From: Bacteroidetes bacterium UBA2664
GTDB taxonomy: Bacteria > Bacteroidota > Rhodothermia > Balneolales > Balneolaceae
Direction: 5' to 3'
NCBI GenBank assembly: GCA_002359315.1
Contig: DEMS01000018.1
Span: 788 to 55,166 of the forward strand
DNA length: 54,379 bases
Shown: positions 16,589 through 26,844 of the stretch, one piece after another
How the letters are laid out: each line of letters starts with the position of its first letter
Numbering within the stretch: position 1 is the first letter of the stretch
Notes under the pieces: model-generated
The model's database searches: none
Seen by the model: the letters and a program-made list of their open reading frames with translations, nothing else
Told to the model about the DNA's origin: nothing
Position numbers and translations under genes: made by a program

Positions 16589-17494
16589 ATGAGCAAAGCC
16601 ACTACCAGCAACATAACAGTTAAAGATTTACTCGGAACTATGGGTAGCTATTATGAGCTAACCAAACCCGGTATCACGTTCTCAGTGCTGGCAAGTATGC
16701 TCATAGGTTTTCTGTTGGCATCAACATCCGGATTAGATATATCACTGATGATGCATGCTCTGTTAGGTACTTATCTAATCGCAGCCGGCACAGCTGCTCA
16801 TAATATGTTCATTGAACGGGATCTGGATAGTTTGATGAAAAGAACCAGCCGCAGGCCCCTGCCGGCATATCGTATTGAACCCAAACAGAGTTTTATTTTC
16901 TCCATCACATTAATTTTTGCGGGGTTGGGTTATTTAATAATGATGGTGAATGTAGTAGCCGGAATCGTCTCATTGGCTACAACAGTGATCTATCTTTTTG
17001 CCTATACACCCCTAAAGAGAATATCGGCTCTAAATGTTTTTGTTGGAGCTGTTCCGGGTGCGCTACCGGTCGTAGGAGGCTGGGTGGCTGTCAGTGGAAC
17101 GCTGTTTGAGCATGGAATGTGGATCCTGTTTGGAATTATTTACTGCTGGCAAATACCGCACGTTGTATCCATTGCATGGGTATGTAAAAATGATTACGAA
17201 CATGCCGGATTTAAAATGTTGCCTAAAAATGATCCAAAAGGTTATAAAGCTGCACTATGGACTTTATTACCCATTATGATTCTTTTTCCAACAGTTTATA
17301 AATTATTTGTAATGGATTTGGTTGGCTGGATTTATCTTGCCGGTTCAATAATCACAACAGCCGGTTTTTTCTACTACGGCCTGAAATTTTCTTTTTATCG
17401 AGATGTGGCTAATGCACGATCCTTGATGTTCTCTTCCTTTATTTATCTCCCGCTGATCTGGCTTTTTATATTTGCTGATTGGATTATTCTTTAA
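16589..17494 (+). CDS. ctaB: heme O synthase (protoheme IX farnesyltransferase) (301 aa)
   Basis: UbiA-superfamily membrane prenyltransferase that attaches the farnesyl group to heme b, making heme O for terminal oxidases. The first prenyl-diphosphate/Mg2+ motif is N72-M-F-I-E-R-D-L-D80, followed by MKRTSRRPLP, the standard CtaB/CyoE signature. VGAVPGALPVVGGW and WQIPHVVSIAW are also CtaB-typical, and about nine helices are visible. No other cytochrome oxidase assembly or structural gene is in the window, so it is separated from its usual operon. Confidence 0.94.
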   Translation: MSKATTSNITVKDLLGTMGSYYELTKPGITFSVLASMLIGFLLASTSGLDISLMMHALLGTYLIAAGTAAHNMFIERDLDSLMKRTSRRPLPAYRIEPKQSFIFSITLIFAGLGYLIMMVNVVAGIVSLATTVIYLFAYTPLKRISALNVFVGAVPGALPVVGGWVAVSGTLFEHGMWILFGIIYCWQIPHVVSIAWVCKNDYEHAGFKMLPKNDPKGYKAALWTLLPIMILFPTVYKLFVMDLVGWIYLAGSIITTAGFFYYGLKFSFYRDVANARSLMFSSFIYLPLIWLFIFADWIIL

Positions 17495-17573
17495 AAGACG
17501 ATCAATCAATCTAATGAAGTGAGTAGTTGAATGATTATTATTCCCTTCAATTTCAGACCAAAATGTATCAAAA

Positions 17574-17828
17574 ATGGCTAAGTTAAAACTGGATCTGCAT
17601 GAAATTTATAATAAGGGAGGCGTCATCGACCGGGAATTGGAAAGAATTATAGATGAAGCCATTGAAAAAAAGATCAAAACAGTAGAAATCATACCCGGCA
17701 AGGGATCCGGACAATTAAAAAAACACGTACTTCGATTTCTGGATCAAAAACATATTAAACAGAAATACCATCGTATTGACAAAGACAGTAAAAACTTCGG
17801 CAGACTCTTCGTCTATTTTAAATTTTAA
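17574..17828 (+). CDS. stand-alone Smr domain protein (84 aa)
   Basis: It consists almost entirely of a small MutS-related domain: LKLDLHEIYNKGG at the start and VEIIPGKGSGQLKKHV in the centre, matching the LDLH and HGxGxGxL-type motifs of Smr nucleases. The histidine of the usual HGxG motif is replaced (IPGKGSGQL). Smr domains nick or bind branched DNA or cleave stalled mRNAs. The function of this short form is unknown. It ends 12 bases before the convergent E1 gene. Confidence 0.85.
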   Translation: MAKLKLDLHEIYNKGGVIDRELERIIDEAIEKKIKTVEIIPGKGSGQLKKHVLRFLDQKHIKQKYHRIDKDSKNFGRLFVYFKF

Positions 17829-17840
17829 TTCGATTTAAAA

Positions 17841-20246
17841 TCACCAGAGTGCCGGGTATTTACCGGGATTTGCCGTATGCATTATTTCGTATATTTTTTC
17901 TATGATATCCTCTGCACTGGGTTTCGAGAAATAATCCCCATCCGAACCAAAAGCCGGTCGATGAGCTTTTGCTGTAAGACATGTCGCCTCTGAATCCAGA
18001 TAATGAAATCCGCCGTCTTCATCTATAACTCTTTGCATCATATAGGCAGTGGCTCCGCCCGGTACATCTTCGTCGATAAATAGAATACGATTCGTTTTTT
18101 TAAGTGATTCAAAAATCACACGATTTTTATCGAAGGGCAGCAATGTCCTTACATCAATCAATTCAGCTGAAATGCCCATTTCAAGTAGATTTGGCAGTAC
18201 AGATCCGACAATGTTCAGGGTAGATCCATAAGAGACCAGAGTGATATCCTCACCCTCTTGTATAATTTCCGGAACGCCTAATGGCACAGTGAATTCACCC
18301 AGATTTGAAGGCATTTTCTCCTTTAACCGATAGGCATTCAGTGGTTCGATGATTAATCCGGGATCATCCCCTTGCATTAAGGTATTATAAAATCCTGCTG
18401 CTTCAGTTAAATTGCGCGGAACACAAACGTGAATGCCACGAAGTCCATGAACAATCATCCCCATGGGTGATCCGGCATGCCAAATACCTTCCAGTCTATG
18501 TCCACGTGTTCTGATAATCAGCGGATATGCCTGTCCGCCTTTGGTTCGATAGCGTAGTGTCGCTACATCATCACTTAATAATTGAAAACAGTATAACAGA
18601 TAATCCAGATATTGTATTTCTGCTATGGGTCTTAATCCTCGAAGTGATAAACCAATTCCCTGGCCCAAAATGGTTGCCTCGCGAATACCGGTATCACTGA
18701 CTCGGAGCTCCCCATATTTAATCTGCATGCCTTCAAGGCCCAAATTTACATCACCAAGCTTACCCGCATCCTCTCCAAATATCAATGCGTTGGGATATTT
18801 CGAAAACAGTGCATCAAAGTTATTTCTCAGTACAATTCTTCCGTCTACACTCTTTGGATTTGAATCATAAGTCGGTTTGATCTCTTCAATTAGCAGTGGA
18901 GATCGATCTGATTCACTATATAGATGAGAATTAAACCGATCCCAATTCAGATCCTGCTGCCTGCGTAACCAGTCCACAAGTGAAATTTTTTCATCTGAGA
19001 CAACTCCCCTAAGCTCAAATAGAGCTCGTCTCGCAGTAGAGACGACATGTCGTCGAATTGGTTTATTTCGTTTTTGTAGCTGAATACGATATTCACCCAG
19101 TTTTTTGATTTCCGGATGCCTCTCCATCACTCTGTCCAAAAGAGATATCACTTCCTCTTTCTCTTTTGTAATTGGACTTTGGAATGTTTCCCAGGCTTTT
19201 TTCTGCTCACTTATAATTTCAGCCTTTGCTTCTTGCTCAATCTTTTCCAACTCTTTTGGAGTCGCAATTCCTTCAGAAACTATCCATTTTTTAAATTTTT
19301 CAATACAACAATGCTCTTCTTCCCATGCAAGTCGTTCATCGCTTTTATACCGCTCATGTGAGCCGGATGTCGAGTGGCCCAATGGCTGTGTTACTTCTTC
19401 AATATGTATCAAAACCGGAACGTGATCTTCCCTTGCAATTGTCGCGGCCTCGTTATAGACCGTGATCATCTCTTCATAGTCCCATGCTTTGGCTGTGAAA
19501 ATCTCAATACCCGGTTCTTTTTGAGTTTTCTTAAAACCCCTCATTACTTTTGAAATACTCTCTTTGGTCGTTTGATATTTTTTTGAAACTGAAATCCCAT
19601 ATCCGTCATCCCAAACGGAAACAACCATTGGCACCTGTAATACACCGGCAGCATTTAGAGATTCCCAGAATATTCCTTCCGAAGTACTTGCATCCCCAAT
19701 CGTACCCCACGCGATTTCATTCCCATTGATTGAAAAGTCAGTCCAATCTTTTAGTTCATTGCTGTTCCGATACACCTTCGAGGCTTGAGCGATACCTACC
19801 AATCTGGCCATTTGTCCAGCCGTTGGAGAAATGTCAGCAGAACTGTTCTTCATTTTAGTCTGTGATTTCCAACTGCCATCACTTTTCAATAAACGTGATG
19901 CAAAATGAGAATTCATTTGGCGACCGGCTGAATTTGGATCCGCTTCTATATCAGGGTTTGCATAAAGTTGGCCAAAAAATTCTGCAACCGTTAATTCGCC
20001 AATTGCCATCATAAACGTTTGATCTCTGTAATACCCTGACCGGAAATCTCCGTTCTTAAAAAATTTGGCCATCACAAGCTGCGGAAGTTCTTTACCATCC
20101 CCAAATATGCCAAACTTTGCTTTACCTGTAAGTACCTCTTTTCTACCTATCAATGACATCTCTCGACTCATAAAAGCAATTCTGAGATCTTTCAGAACTT
20201 CTTTCTTGTATTTAGCTGAGTGCTTTATGCCTTCGGTTTTTTTCAT
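17841..20246 (-). CDS. 2-oxoacid dehydrogenase E1, fused alpha and beta subunits (801 aa)
   Basis: The first half is an E1-alpha: the thiamine-diphosphate motif starts at GDAST (184-188) and ends with N198 (ESLNAAG), followed by VWDDGYGISV. The second half, from about residue 480, is an E1-beta: FGEDAGKLGDVNLGL, GIGLSLRGLRPIAEIQYLDY and the C-terminal VPGGATAYM. E1 decarboxylates a 2-oxoacid and passes the acyl group to lipoyl-E2. The best candidates are branched-chain 2-oxoacids or pyruvate. Alpha-beta fusions are known in this phylum. No E2 or E3 gene is adjacent. Confidence 0.9.
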   Translation of the reverse strand: MKKTEGIKHSAKYKKEVLKDLRIAFMSREMSLIGRKEVLTGKAKFGIFGDGKELPQLVMAKFFKNGDFRSGYYRDQTFMMAIGELTVAEFFGQLYANPDIEADPNSAGRQMNSHFASRLLKSDGSWKSQTKMKNSSADISPTAGQMARLVGIAQASKVYRNSNELKDWTDFSINGNEIAWGTIGDASTSEGIFWESLNAAGVLQVPMVVSVWDDGYGISVSKKYQTTKESISKVMRGFKKTQKEPGIEIFTAKAWDYEEMITVYNEAATIAREDHVPVLIHIEEVTQPLGHSTSGSHERYKSDERLAWEEEHCCIEKFKKWIVSEGIATPKELEKIEQEAKAEIISEQKKAWETFQSPITKEKEEVISLLDRVMERHPEIKKLGEYRIQLQKRNKPIRRHVVSTARRALFELRGVVSDEKISLVDWLRRQQDLNWDRFNSHLYSESDRSPLLIEEIKPTYDSNPKSVDGRIVLRNNFDALFSKYPNALIFGEDAGKLGDVNLGLEGMQIKYGELRVSDTGIREATILGQGIGLSLRGLRPIAEIQYLDYLLYCFQLLSDDVATLRYRTKGGQAYPLIIRTRGHRLEGIWHAGSPMGMIVHGLRGIHVCVPRNLTEAAGFYNTLMQGDDPGLIIEPLNAYRLKEKMPSNLGEFTVPLGVPEIIQEGEDITLVSYGSTLNIVGSVLPNLLEMGISAELIDVRTLLPFDKNRVIFESLKKTNRILFIDEDVPGGATAYMMQRVIDEDGGFHYLDSEATCLTAKAHRPAFGSDGDYFSKPSAEDIIEKIYEIMHTANPGKYPALW

Positions 20247-20417
20247 AGATAGCTTATATTCATTATTTACAACAACTTAAATGACAAATAATGGTCTTAT
20301 ATTTACTTTATTATAATAAGGTGTTGGGGGCTATTAACAAAATTCTGAGCCGAATTTTCTTCTCAAAAAAAGTTAATACACGCAGCAGAATTAAATTTAA
20401 TAGAAATATATTGACTC

Positions 20418-20444
20418 GCTGAATAATCACACATTTTATTCAGC
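20418..20444. repeat. perfect 9-bp inverted repeat downstream of fumC
   Basis: GCTGAATAA (20418-20426) and TTATTCAGC (20436-20444) enclose a 9-base loop about 30 bases after the fumC stop. It may help end fumC transcription or protect the 3' end, but there is no T-run after it on the minus strand. Confidence 0.45.
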
Positions 20445-20472
20445 ACTAATAAAGATCCGCCGAGCTTTTCTA

Positions 20473-21864
20473 TTAATCTGAGAAGCCTCCTTTGGTCATA
20501 TTTATCGGATTCAGAGCATTTTGAAGCTCTTTATCAGACAGGTCTGTCATCTCTTTGGCCACCTCCATCACAGACCTCTCTTCTGAAAAGGCTTTTTTCG
20601 CAATTTTTGCGGCTTTGTCATAGCCTATCAATGGATTCAGGGCTGTTACAAGTATAGGATTTTTCCCAACCATGCTCTCTATTCTCTCTTTACGAACAAC
20701 CAGGCCACTTACTGATTTATCAGCAAAGTTTACAGCGGCATTCGCTAGTAATTCGATAGATTGCAATAGGTTATAAGCCACAACCGGCAACATCACATTG
20801 AGTTCAAAGTTTCCGGATTGGCCTCCGATGGTAATGGTTGCATCATTTCCGATTACCTGTGCACATACCATGGTTAAAGACTCTTCAATAACAGGATTTA
20901 CTTTTCCCGGCATAATTGAAGAGCCGGGTTGAAGTGCCATTAATTCAACTTCACCAATTCCACTATTCGGGCCTGAATTCATCCATCTGAAATCATTTCC
21001 TATCTTCATCAGGCTAACCGCTATTGTTTTCAACTGACCTGAAAGCTCAACCGGTGCATCAACGCTCGCTTGTGCTTCAAAATGATTCTCAGCCTCCTTA
21101 AATGTACACTCTGTTTCTTTAGAAATAATGGATGCAAATCGTTTTCCAAATTCACTATGTGTATTAATACCGGTACCAACCGCCGTGCCTCCTTGTGGGA
21201 GTTCGTACATTCTTTGAAGGGCTGAATTCAATCGATCAATTCCCAGCTCAATCTGTCGGGCGTAACCACTAAATTCCTGTTGAATCGTAATTGGCATCGC
21301 ATCCATTAAATGTGTGCGGCCGGTTTTTACAACTTCCTTATATTGGTCTCCTTTCTCTGAAAGAGTCTTTTGTAAATGCTTCAGAGCCGGAATCAAATCC
21401 CTTTTAACCGAAATAACTGCCGCTACCCGTATAGCCGTTGGAATTACATCATTGGAACTCTGACCAAAATTGACATGATCATTTGGATGAATAGATACAT
21501 CTGTGGAGGATTTCAACTCATTTGCACGCTTTGCAATAATCTCATTTGCATTCATATTACTGGAAGTACCAGAACCGGTCTGGAATATGTCCAGAACAAA
21601 ATCTTGATCAAATTTATTCTCAACGATCTCTCTTGACGCTTTTTGAATGGCATCTGAAACGGGCTTTTCAATCAATCCCAACTCCTCATTTGCCTTTGCA
21701 GCCGCAAATTTAATATGTCCCAGTGCTGATATAAACGCAGAATTAAATCGAATACCACTTATAGGGAAATTCTCAAATGCACGCTGAGTCTGTGCTGAAT
21801 AATACGCGTCTTTCGGAACTTTAATTTCTCCCATAGAATCTTTTTCAATACGGAAATCGGCCAT
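20473..21864 (-). CDS. fumC: fumarate hydratase class II (463 aa)
   Basis: Iron-independent fumarase of the TCA cycle (fumarate to malate). The superfamily signature GSSIMPGKVNPVIEE and the active-site segments SGTSSNMNANE, HPNDHVNFGQSSND and TGRTHLMDAMPI are all intact. The length equals the usual class II enzyme. Argininosuccinate lyase and aspartase are less likely given the fumarase-typical segments. Single gene, flanked by gaps of about 190-230 bases. Confidence 0.95.
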   Translation of the reverse strand: MADFRIEKDSMGEIKVPKDAYYSAQTQRAFENFPISGIRFNSAFISALGHIKFAAAKANEELGLIEKPVSDAIQKASREIVENKFDQDFVLDIFQTGSGTSSNMNANEIIAKRANELKSSTDVSIHPNDHVNFGQSSNDVIPTAIRVAAVISVKRDLIPALKHLQKTLSEKGDQYKEVVKTGRTHLMDAMPITIQQEFSGYARQIELGIDRLNSALQRMYELPQGGTAVGTGINTHSEFGKRFASIISKETECTFKEAENHFEAQASVDAPVELSGQLKTIAVSLMKIGNDFRWMNSGPNSGIGEVELMALQPGSSIMPGKVNPVIEESLTMVCAQVIGNDATITIGGQSGNFELNVMLPVVAYNLLQSIELLANAAVNFADKSVSGLVVRKERIESMVGKNPILVTALNPLIGYDKAAKIAKKAFSEERSVMEVAKEMTDLSDKELQNALNPINMTKGGFSD

Positions 21865-22055
21865 TGTGCTATATATTTATATTACTGTTAAACTTAAATA
21901 AAATGTTCCAGGATAGTATATTAAGAGAAAATCTATAACTCACCTATCCCCTGTTCAGCTCGCTAAAGATCTCTAATGAGTAGAACATTTTCGGTTGAAT
22001 TGACTCCTTAAAAGATAACGATTTTGAACCTATTTTTGAAGCAAAGAGGAGCTTA

Positions 22056-23186
22056 TCAATTGAGACTTTTACTGTATACCCGGTAACGTTTATCGATTGT
22101 GCCACCCAGTTTTTCAGCGACCCGGATCATTTGAATATTATTTTCCAGGATCCAACCCACTTCAGAGGAATAAATCCCTTTTTTAAGTCCGTTATTTATT
22201 GCCTCTCTATGCAATAAAGCGTCTATTCCTCTGCCTTGATACTCAGGTATCACACCCATCAGAGCAGTTCTTACTTTATTTATTTTTTTCCGATTCCATA
22301 ATATTTTGAATAAACCGGTCAGGAATAACCGGCCATTCATATTTCTAAATATCTGGTTATAATCGGGAAGTGCAATTGAGAAAGCTATTGGCTCTCCGTT
22401 TATTTCAGCAATGTGGGCAAAGTCATTATCAACAATTGTTTTTAGATCTGAGGCCAGATGATCAAACTCTTCTTTTGAAAGTGGTATAAATCCCCAATTT
22501 TTACTCCATGCACTATTAAAAATCTCTCTAATAATTTTTACTTCTTCTTTTATTTTACGAAGATTTATATTTCTGATACGGATACCGGGCAATCTCTTTT
22601 TCACGATATCCATTGCTCTATTGGCCCGATCATGATCAACGCTATCCTGAGTAACCAAATAAGCCAGGAGATCCATCTCCTTATCATAGCCGGCATTTTG
22701 AATGATTTTATCGTAATAATCCTTGTGATATGGCATCAAAATAGTCGGGTATTTATCAAATCCTTCCACCAGGATTCCCAGTTCATCCATCATACCCGGA
22801 TTGGAAGGCCCCATTATTGTATTCATCCCTTTTTCTCGGAGCCAATCCTCTGCTACTTTAAAAAGTAGATCAGCAGTAGATTGTTGTTCAATACATTCAA
22901 AAAAGCCAAAAAAACCCGTTTTAGTATTGTGGAATTTATTGTATCTATGATCAATAATTGCGGCTATTCTACCCGCTAATTTATCATTGAATGATACATT
23001 AAAGAGTGCAATCTCTGCGTTATTATAGAATGGATTTTTATTCGGATCCAGAAGTTTTTTCTGCTCGGCAAGAAGTGGAGCTACCCAATACTTATCATCC
23101 TTATAATGTGAATATGGAAATTCAATAAACGTCTTTTTCTCTTCTTTAGACGCAACATAAGTTATCGTATTTGAATTGGTTTCCAC
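22056..23186 (-). CDS. GNAT-fold acyltransferase, candidate bacterial ceramide synthase (376 aa)
   Basis: Two-part GNAT-like protein: an N-terminal half with LAGRIAAIIDHRYN, GFFGFFECIEQQ and MGPSNPGMMDELGILVEGFD, and a C-terminal half with a GNAT-type acyl-CoA site (VIPEYQGRGIDALLHREAI). The gene starts two bases after the serine palmitoyltransferase stop, so they are cotranscribed. The GNAT protein bCerS of Caulobacter acylates a long-chain base, and the neighbourhood here makes the same role the best guess. Identity with bCerS is inferred from fold and context, not from an alignment. A generic N-acetyltransferase is the alternative. Confidence 0.65.
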   Translation of the reverse strand: METNSNTITYVASKEEKKTFIEFPYSHYKDDKYWVAPLLAEQKKLLDPNKNPFYNNAEIALFNVSFNDKLAGRIAAIIDHRYNKFHNTKTGFFGFFECIEQQSTADLLFKVAEDWLREKGMNTIMGPSNPGMMDELGILVEGFDKYPTILMPYHKDYYDKIIQNAGYDKEMDLLAYLVTQDSVDHDRANRAMDIVKKRLPGIRIRNINLRKIKEEVKIIREIFNSAWSKNWGFIPLSKEEFDHLASDLKTIVDNDFAHIAEINGEPIAFSIALPDYNQIFRNMNGRLFLTGLFKILWNRKKINKVRTALMGVIPEYQGRGIDALLHREAINNGLKKGIYSSEVGWILENNIQMIRVAEKLGGTIDKRYRVYSKSLN

Positions 23187-23188
23187 TT

Positions 23189-24439
23189 TCAGTTCTCTTC
23201 AGAGTCAATGAGTGATTGCCCATTTTCATCAATTATACCGTGTTTAATACCAACTTTACGGAAAGCACTTAAAATCATATCCAGATGTTCGTCTGTGTGA
23301 GTCGCCATGTAACTGGTTCTGACTAAAGCTTGTCCTTGAGGCACAGCAGGGGGAACGACCGCGTTCACATAAACTCCTTCCTCAAATAGATCTTTCCAAA
23401 ATTGGAAACAGTCGTACATGTCACCAATAACAACCGGGATAATGGGTGTTTGACTGCTCCATACATTAAACCCAAGATTTCTCAACTCTGATCTCATATA
23501 GTTTGAAATCTCTTCCAGACGTTCTAATCTCCAAGGTTCTGCTTGCAATATTTCAAGTGATTTTAAAACGGTTGCAACATTTGCAGGAGGCATACTTGCA
23601 CTGAAAATATGTGCGGGTGATTTGTGTCTGATAAACTCAATAATTTCTTTATCCCCCACTAAAAAACCACCCAATGATGCAAATGATTTCGAAAATGTTC
23701 CACTTATTAAATCTATATCATCCATCAAATCAAATACAGATGCGGAGCCTCTGCCCCCTTCCCCTATCACTCCAATTGCGTGCGCATCGTCCAGGTAGAG
23801 TCCTGCACCAAACTCTTTAGCAACCTCTACCAGATCAGGGATTTTGGCGAGTGTTCCTGACATGGAAAAAACACCATCACTTACAATTATTTTCCCTGCA
23901 TCCGGATCCGCTTTACCCAGCAACATTCGTAAATGATCCACATCATTATGGCGATAGCGGATCGTTTTAGCATTAGAAACCTGAGTTCCAACAACAATAC
24001 ATGCGTGGTTATCTCTATCAGAAAATATCAGATCATTTCTATCAGCTATTACCTGAATAGAGCCTTCATTTGTTTGATAACCGGTGCTAAAAAGAACACA
24101 GGCATCTTTCCTCATGAATTCCGCTAATTTATCTTCAAGTTCAAGGTGAAGATCCAGTGTACCGTTTAAATATCTGGATCCTGTGCACCCTGTTCCGTAA
24201 AGTTTGATAACTTTTTGAGCAGCTTCAATGGTTCTCGGATCATTCGTGAGTCCCAAATAATTATTGGATCCCGCCATGATGACGTCCCTTCCCTCGATAT
24301 TGACAGTTGTGCCGTCTGTTGCTTGCAGAGGCTTAAAGTACGGATAGAGACCGAGTTTTTTTATCTCTTCAGCAATTGTAAAGTCGTAAGCTTTTTTAAA
24401 AACTTTGCTATATGAAGTCTCCGATTTAGGTTCGGCCAT
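23189..24439 (-). CDS. spt: serine palmitoyltransferase (416 aa)
   Basis: PLP-dependent alpha-oxoamine synthase that condenses serine with an acyl thioester to 3-ketosphinganine, the first step of sphingolipid synthesis. The PLP lysine is K251 in SGTFSKSFASLGG, with D217 and H220 in YLDDAHAIG and the ring-stacking histidine H145 (RDNHAC). GSNNYLGL and GTGCTGSRYLNG are typical of the family. KBL (glycine C-acetyltransferase) and BioF share these motifs. GTFSKSFAS with LGLYPYFKPL near the N-terminus, and the GNAT and glycosyltransferase neighbours, favour SPT. No biotin or threonine genes are nearby. Confidence 0.82.
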   Translation of the reverse strand: MAEPKSETSYSKVFKKAYDFTIAEEIKKLGLYPYFKPLQATDGTTVNIEGRDVIMAGSNNYLGLTNDPRTIEAAQKVIKLYGTGCTGSRYLNGTLDLHLELEDKLAEFMRKDACVLFSTGYQTNEGSIQVIADRNDLIFSDRDNHACIVVGTQVSNAKTIRYRHNDVDHLRMLLGKADPDAGKIIVSDGVFSMSGTLAKIPDLVEVAKEFGAGLYLDDAHAIGVIGEGGRGSASVFDLMDDIDLISGTFSKSFASLGGFLVGDKEIIEFIRHKSPAHIFSASMPPANVATVLKSLEILQAEPWRLERLEEISNYMRSELRNLGFNVWSSQTPIIPVVIGDMYDCFQFWKDLFEEGVYVNAVVPPAVPQGQALVRTSYMATHTDEHLDMILSAFRKVGIKHGIIDENGQSLIDSEEN

Positions 24440-24517
24440 TATTTTCTATTAATTATAGTTCAATTAGCAAATATACCGAGTATAAAGATTCTATCAAATT
24501 TTAACGGATCTGTAAAT

Positions 24518-25627
24518 TTATTCATTCACATTTTTCAAAAAAGATATATACTTTTCTACCACGACATTCCAATCAAAAGTATTCGTTACATACTCTCTGG
24601 CCTTTTTTGAAAATGCTTCCAGATCATTATTCAGAACCTCATCAATTTTTGTTGCAAATGCCTTTGAATCTCCTGATGTAATCCTAAAACCGTTCACTCC
24701 CTGTTCTATTACATCTTTTATTCCTTCCAGATCAGATGCTATTGCAGGCAAACCTGCTCTATTTGCTTCCAGAAGTACGATTCCAAACCCTTCCATATCA
24801 CCGGGAACCGGAATATTCGGCATGATAAAAAGATCAGCTGCGACATAACAGGTGTTTAAAAGATCTTTTGATAATTTACCTGTCATCACAATCTGGTCTT
24901 TTACGGGTGATTTTTCAATTATATTTTGAATGTTATTAAATTCCGGTCCCGATCCAACAATTAAATAAATTACATCTGATTTTACCTTTGGCAAAACTTC
25001 TTCTATAAACCAGGCATGTCCTTTTCTTTTCACCTGACGCCCTACTGTCAGTAATATTTTTTTTCCTTTTATATGATTTAAAAATTGTTTTTCAATTAAG
25101 TCCTGCGCTTCTTTTTTCCCGGGAAGCTCTCCATTCTTTATGACTTCAAACCCGTTGGGTAAGGCTACACCTTTATCAGGTTTCAACCCTCGTTTTATTG
25201 AAGCATTCCGAGTGGCTGATGACACAGAAATGACTCCGTTTAGCTTCCTAAATACATATTTAAGGTACCATTGATAAGGCTTTACCGGTAGTGTTACATC
25301 TTGACCGTGATTAATTGTGACCTTAGGTACAGAAACTTTTTTCATCACCGGAAGCACACATGCCGTAACCATAGATGAGAAAAGGATCACATCCGGATTG
25401 TACTTCTTTACATCCCGTGGAATTTTCCAAAGTAATGTTACTAGAAAATAGAAGGTTTTAATACCTATAAACTTCCAGGATGAGTTAAGAATGAGGGTTT
25501 TTAATTCAATATCTTCTCTTCGGCTTAATGCTTTTGTCATTTGAAGACTGACATTCTGCATTCCGCCCACACTTTTTAACGGTTTATTTTTTGGCGGATG
25601 TAGATGTGATACGTAGAGAATTTTCAA
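24518..25627 (-). CDS. GT4-type glycosyltransferase (369 aa)
   Basis: GT-B glycosyltransferase: N-terminal acceptor half (YVSHLHPPKNKPLKSVGGMQ), then the donor half with LLTVGRQVKRKGHAW, IVGSGPEFNNI and the EGFGIVLLEANRAGLPAIA motif holding the nucleotide-sugar (E-x7-E). It sits six bases downstream of a second GT4 gene and 78 bases before serine palmitoyltransferase, all co-oriented. It probably adds a sugar to a membrane lipid, plausibly a ceramide. Donor and acceptor are inferred only from context. Confidence 0.87.
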   Translation of the reverse strand: MKILYVSHLHPPKNKPLKSVGGMQNVSLQMTKALSRREDIELKTLILNSSWKFIGIKTFYFLVTLLWKIPRDVKKYNPDVILFSSMVTACVLPVMKKVSVPKVTINHGQDVTLPVKPYQWYLKYVFRKLNGVISVSSATRNASIKRGLKPDKGVALPNGFEVIKNGELPGKKEAQDLIEKQFLNHIKGKKILLTVGRQVKRKGHAWFIEEVLPKVKSDVIYLIVGSGPEFNNIQNIIEKSPVKDQIVMTGKLSKDLLNTCYVAADLFIMPNIPVPGDMEGFGIVLLEANRAGLPAIASDLEGIKDVIEQGVNGFRITSGDSKAFATKIDEVLNNDLEAFSKKAREYVTNTFDWNVVVEKYISFLKNVNE

Positions 25628-25633
25628 TTCAAT

Positions 25634-26764
25634 CTAGTTTTTTGATTCTAAAACTTCATTATAATACGACAATAGCTCTTTATTAACTGCAGACCAACTA
25701 TACTCATCAGCTTTCTCTATAGCTGATGCAGACATTTTTATTCGTAGATTTTCATCATTTATTAATTTCTCTATAAATGTATAGAATTTATCTGAGCTTT
25801 CAACGGGGATTACATACCCGGACTTACCATGACTTACCAGAGATCGACTGCCTGTCGCATCAGCCACAATAGAGGGTAATCCACTTGCCATAGCTTCTAA
25901 TGTTACATTTCCAAATGTCTCTGTATCTGATGGGAAAAAGAATATATCGCTGCTGGCATATGCCTTCGCCAGCTCTTTACCCTCTAAAAATCCTGTAAAT
26001 ACCGCCTGAGGCATGAGCTCTTTTGCTTCATCCATTGCGGGTCCATCACCGACAACCAAAGCTTTCAGCTTTGGATATGAAGCTTGTAACCTATTTACCA
26101 CTTCTGCAAAGAGTCTTAGATTTTTTTCCCATACTAACCGGGATACAAATGTGATAATCAATTCATCATCAGACACACCTAGTTGAGCACGCCATTCAAA
26201 ATCGCGGAAAGATGGGCTGAACTGATCCGTTTCGATTCCCCTTGCCCAAATTTTCAATTCACTTTTGATATCTTGCTCTTCCAATAATTTTACCATCGAC
26301 TCAGAAGGAACATAAACATGAGTGCACTTCCCGTAAAACCATGCCAGATATTTCCAAAGCAGTGGTTCAATCAGTGATAGCTTATAATACTTCAGATAAC
26401 TTGAAAAATGAGTGTGATAAGAGGATACAACCGGAATTCCTTTTTTTGTAGCCCATTTTAATGCACTAAAACCGAGGTAGTCCGGTGTTGCAATATGAAC
26501 AATATCAGGATTAAACTGCTCCAGTCTATTTTGAGCAACCTTTGGAAAAGCACTTGTGATTCTGTATTCCGGTCTGCCAGGCATTCGAATGGATGGAACT
26601 GCAACAAATTCACCGGTGTGATCAATTTCAGGTTTTTCAATGGTTGGTCCAAAAACTAATACATCAACACCTTGATCAGACAGAAATCCGACCAAACGAT
26701 TTAATGTGAGTGACACACCATCACGAATGTGGTTATAATTGCCCGTAAAAATTGCTACTTTCAA
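25634..26764 (-). CDS. GT4-type glycosyltransferase, lipid glycosyltransferase-like (376 aa)
   Basis: GT-B fold. The N-terminal half has GNYNHIRDGVSLTLNRL and VVSSYHTHFSSYLKYY. The donor half has WARGIETDQFSP, FVSRLVWEKNLRLF, VVGDGPAMDEAK and the SDTETFGNVTLEAMASGLP motif. This pattern resembles the PimB/MgtA/SqdX group, which glycosylates membrane lipids. It is the first gene of the minus-strand set leading to serine palmitoyltransferase and diverges from the SDR at 26845, so the 80-base gap between them should hold both promoters. Confidence 0.88.
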   Translation of the reverse strand: MKVAIFTGNYNHIRDGVSLTLNRLVGFLSDQGVDVLVFGPTIEKPEIDHTGEFVAVPSIRMPGRPEYRITSAFPKVAQNRLEQFNPDIVHIATPDYLGFSALKWATKKGIPVVSSYHTHFSSYLKYYKLSLIEPLLWKYLAWFYGKCTHVYVPSESMVKLLEEQDIKSELKIWARGIETDQFSPSFRDFEWRAQLGVSDDELIITFVSRLVWEKNLRLFAEVVNRLQASYPKLKALVVGDGPAMDEAKELMPQAVFTGFLEGKELAKAYASSDIFFFPSDTETFGNVTLEAMASGLPSIVADATGSRSLVSHGKSGYVIPVESSDKFYTFIEKLINDENLRIKMSASAIEKADEYSWSAVNKELLSYYNEVLESKN

Positions 26765-26844
26765 GATACAAAGATCATTTAAAAGGAAGGTCCATTGGAT
26801 GTTCTAAATATAGACCTAATTAACGTCTCAGAATATACAAATTA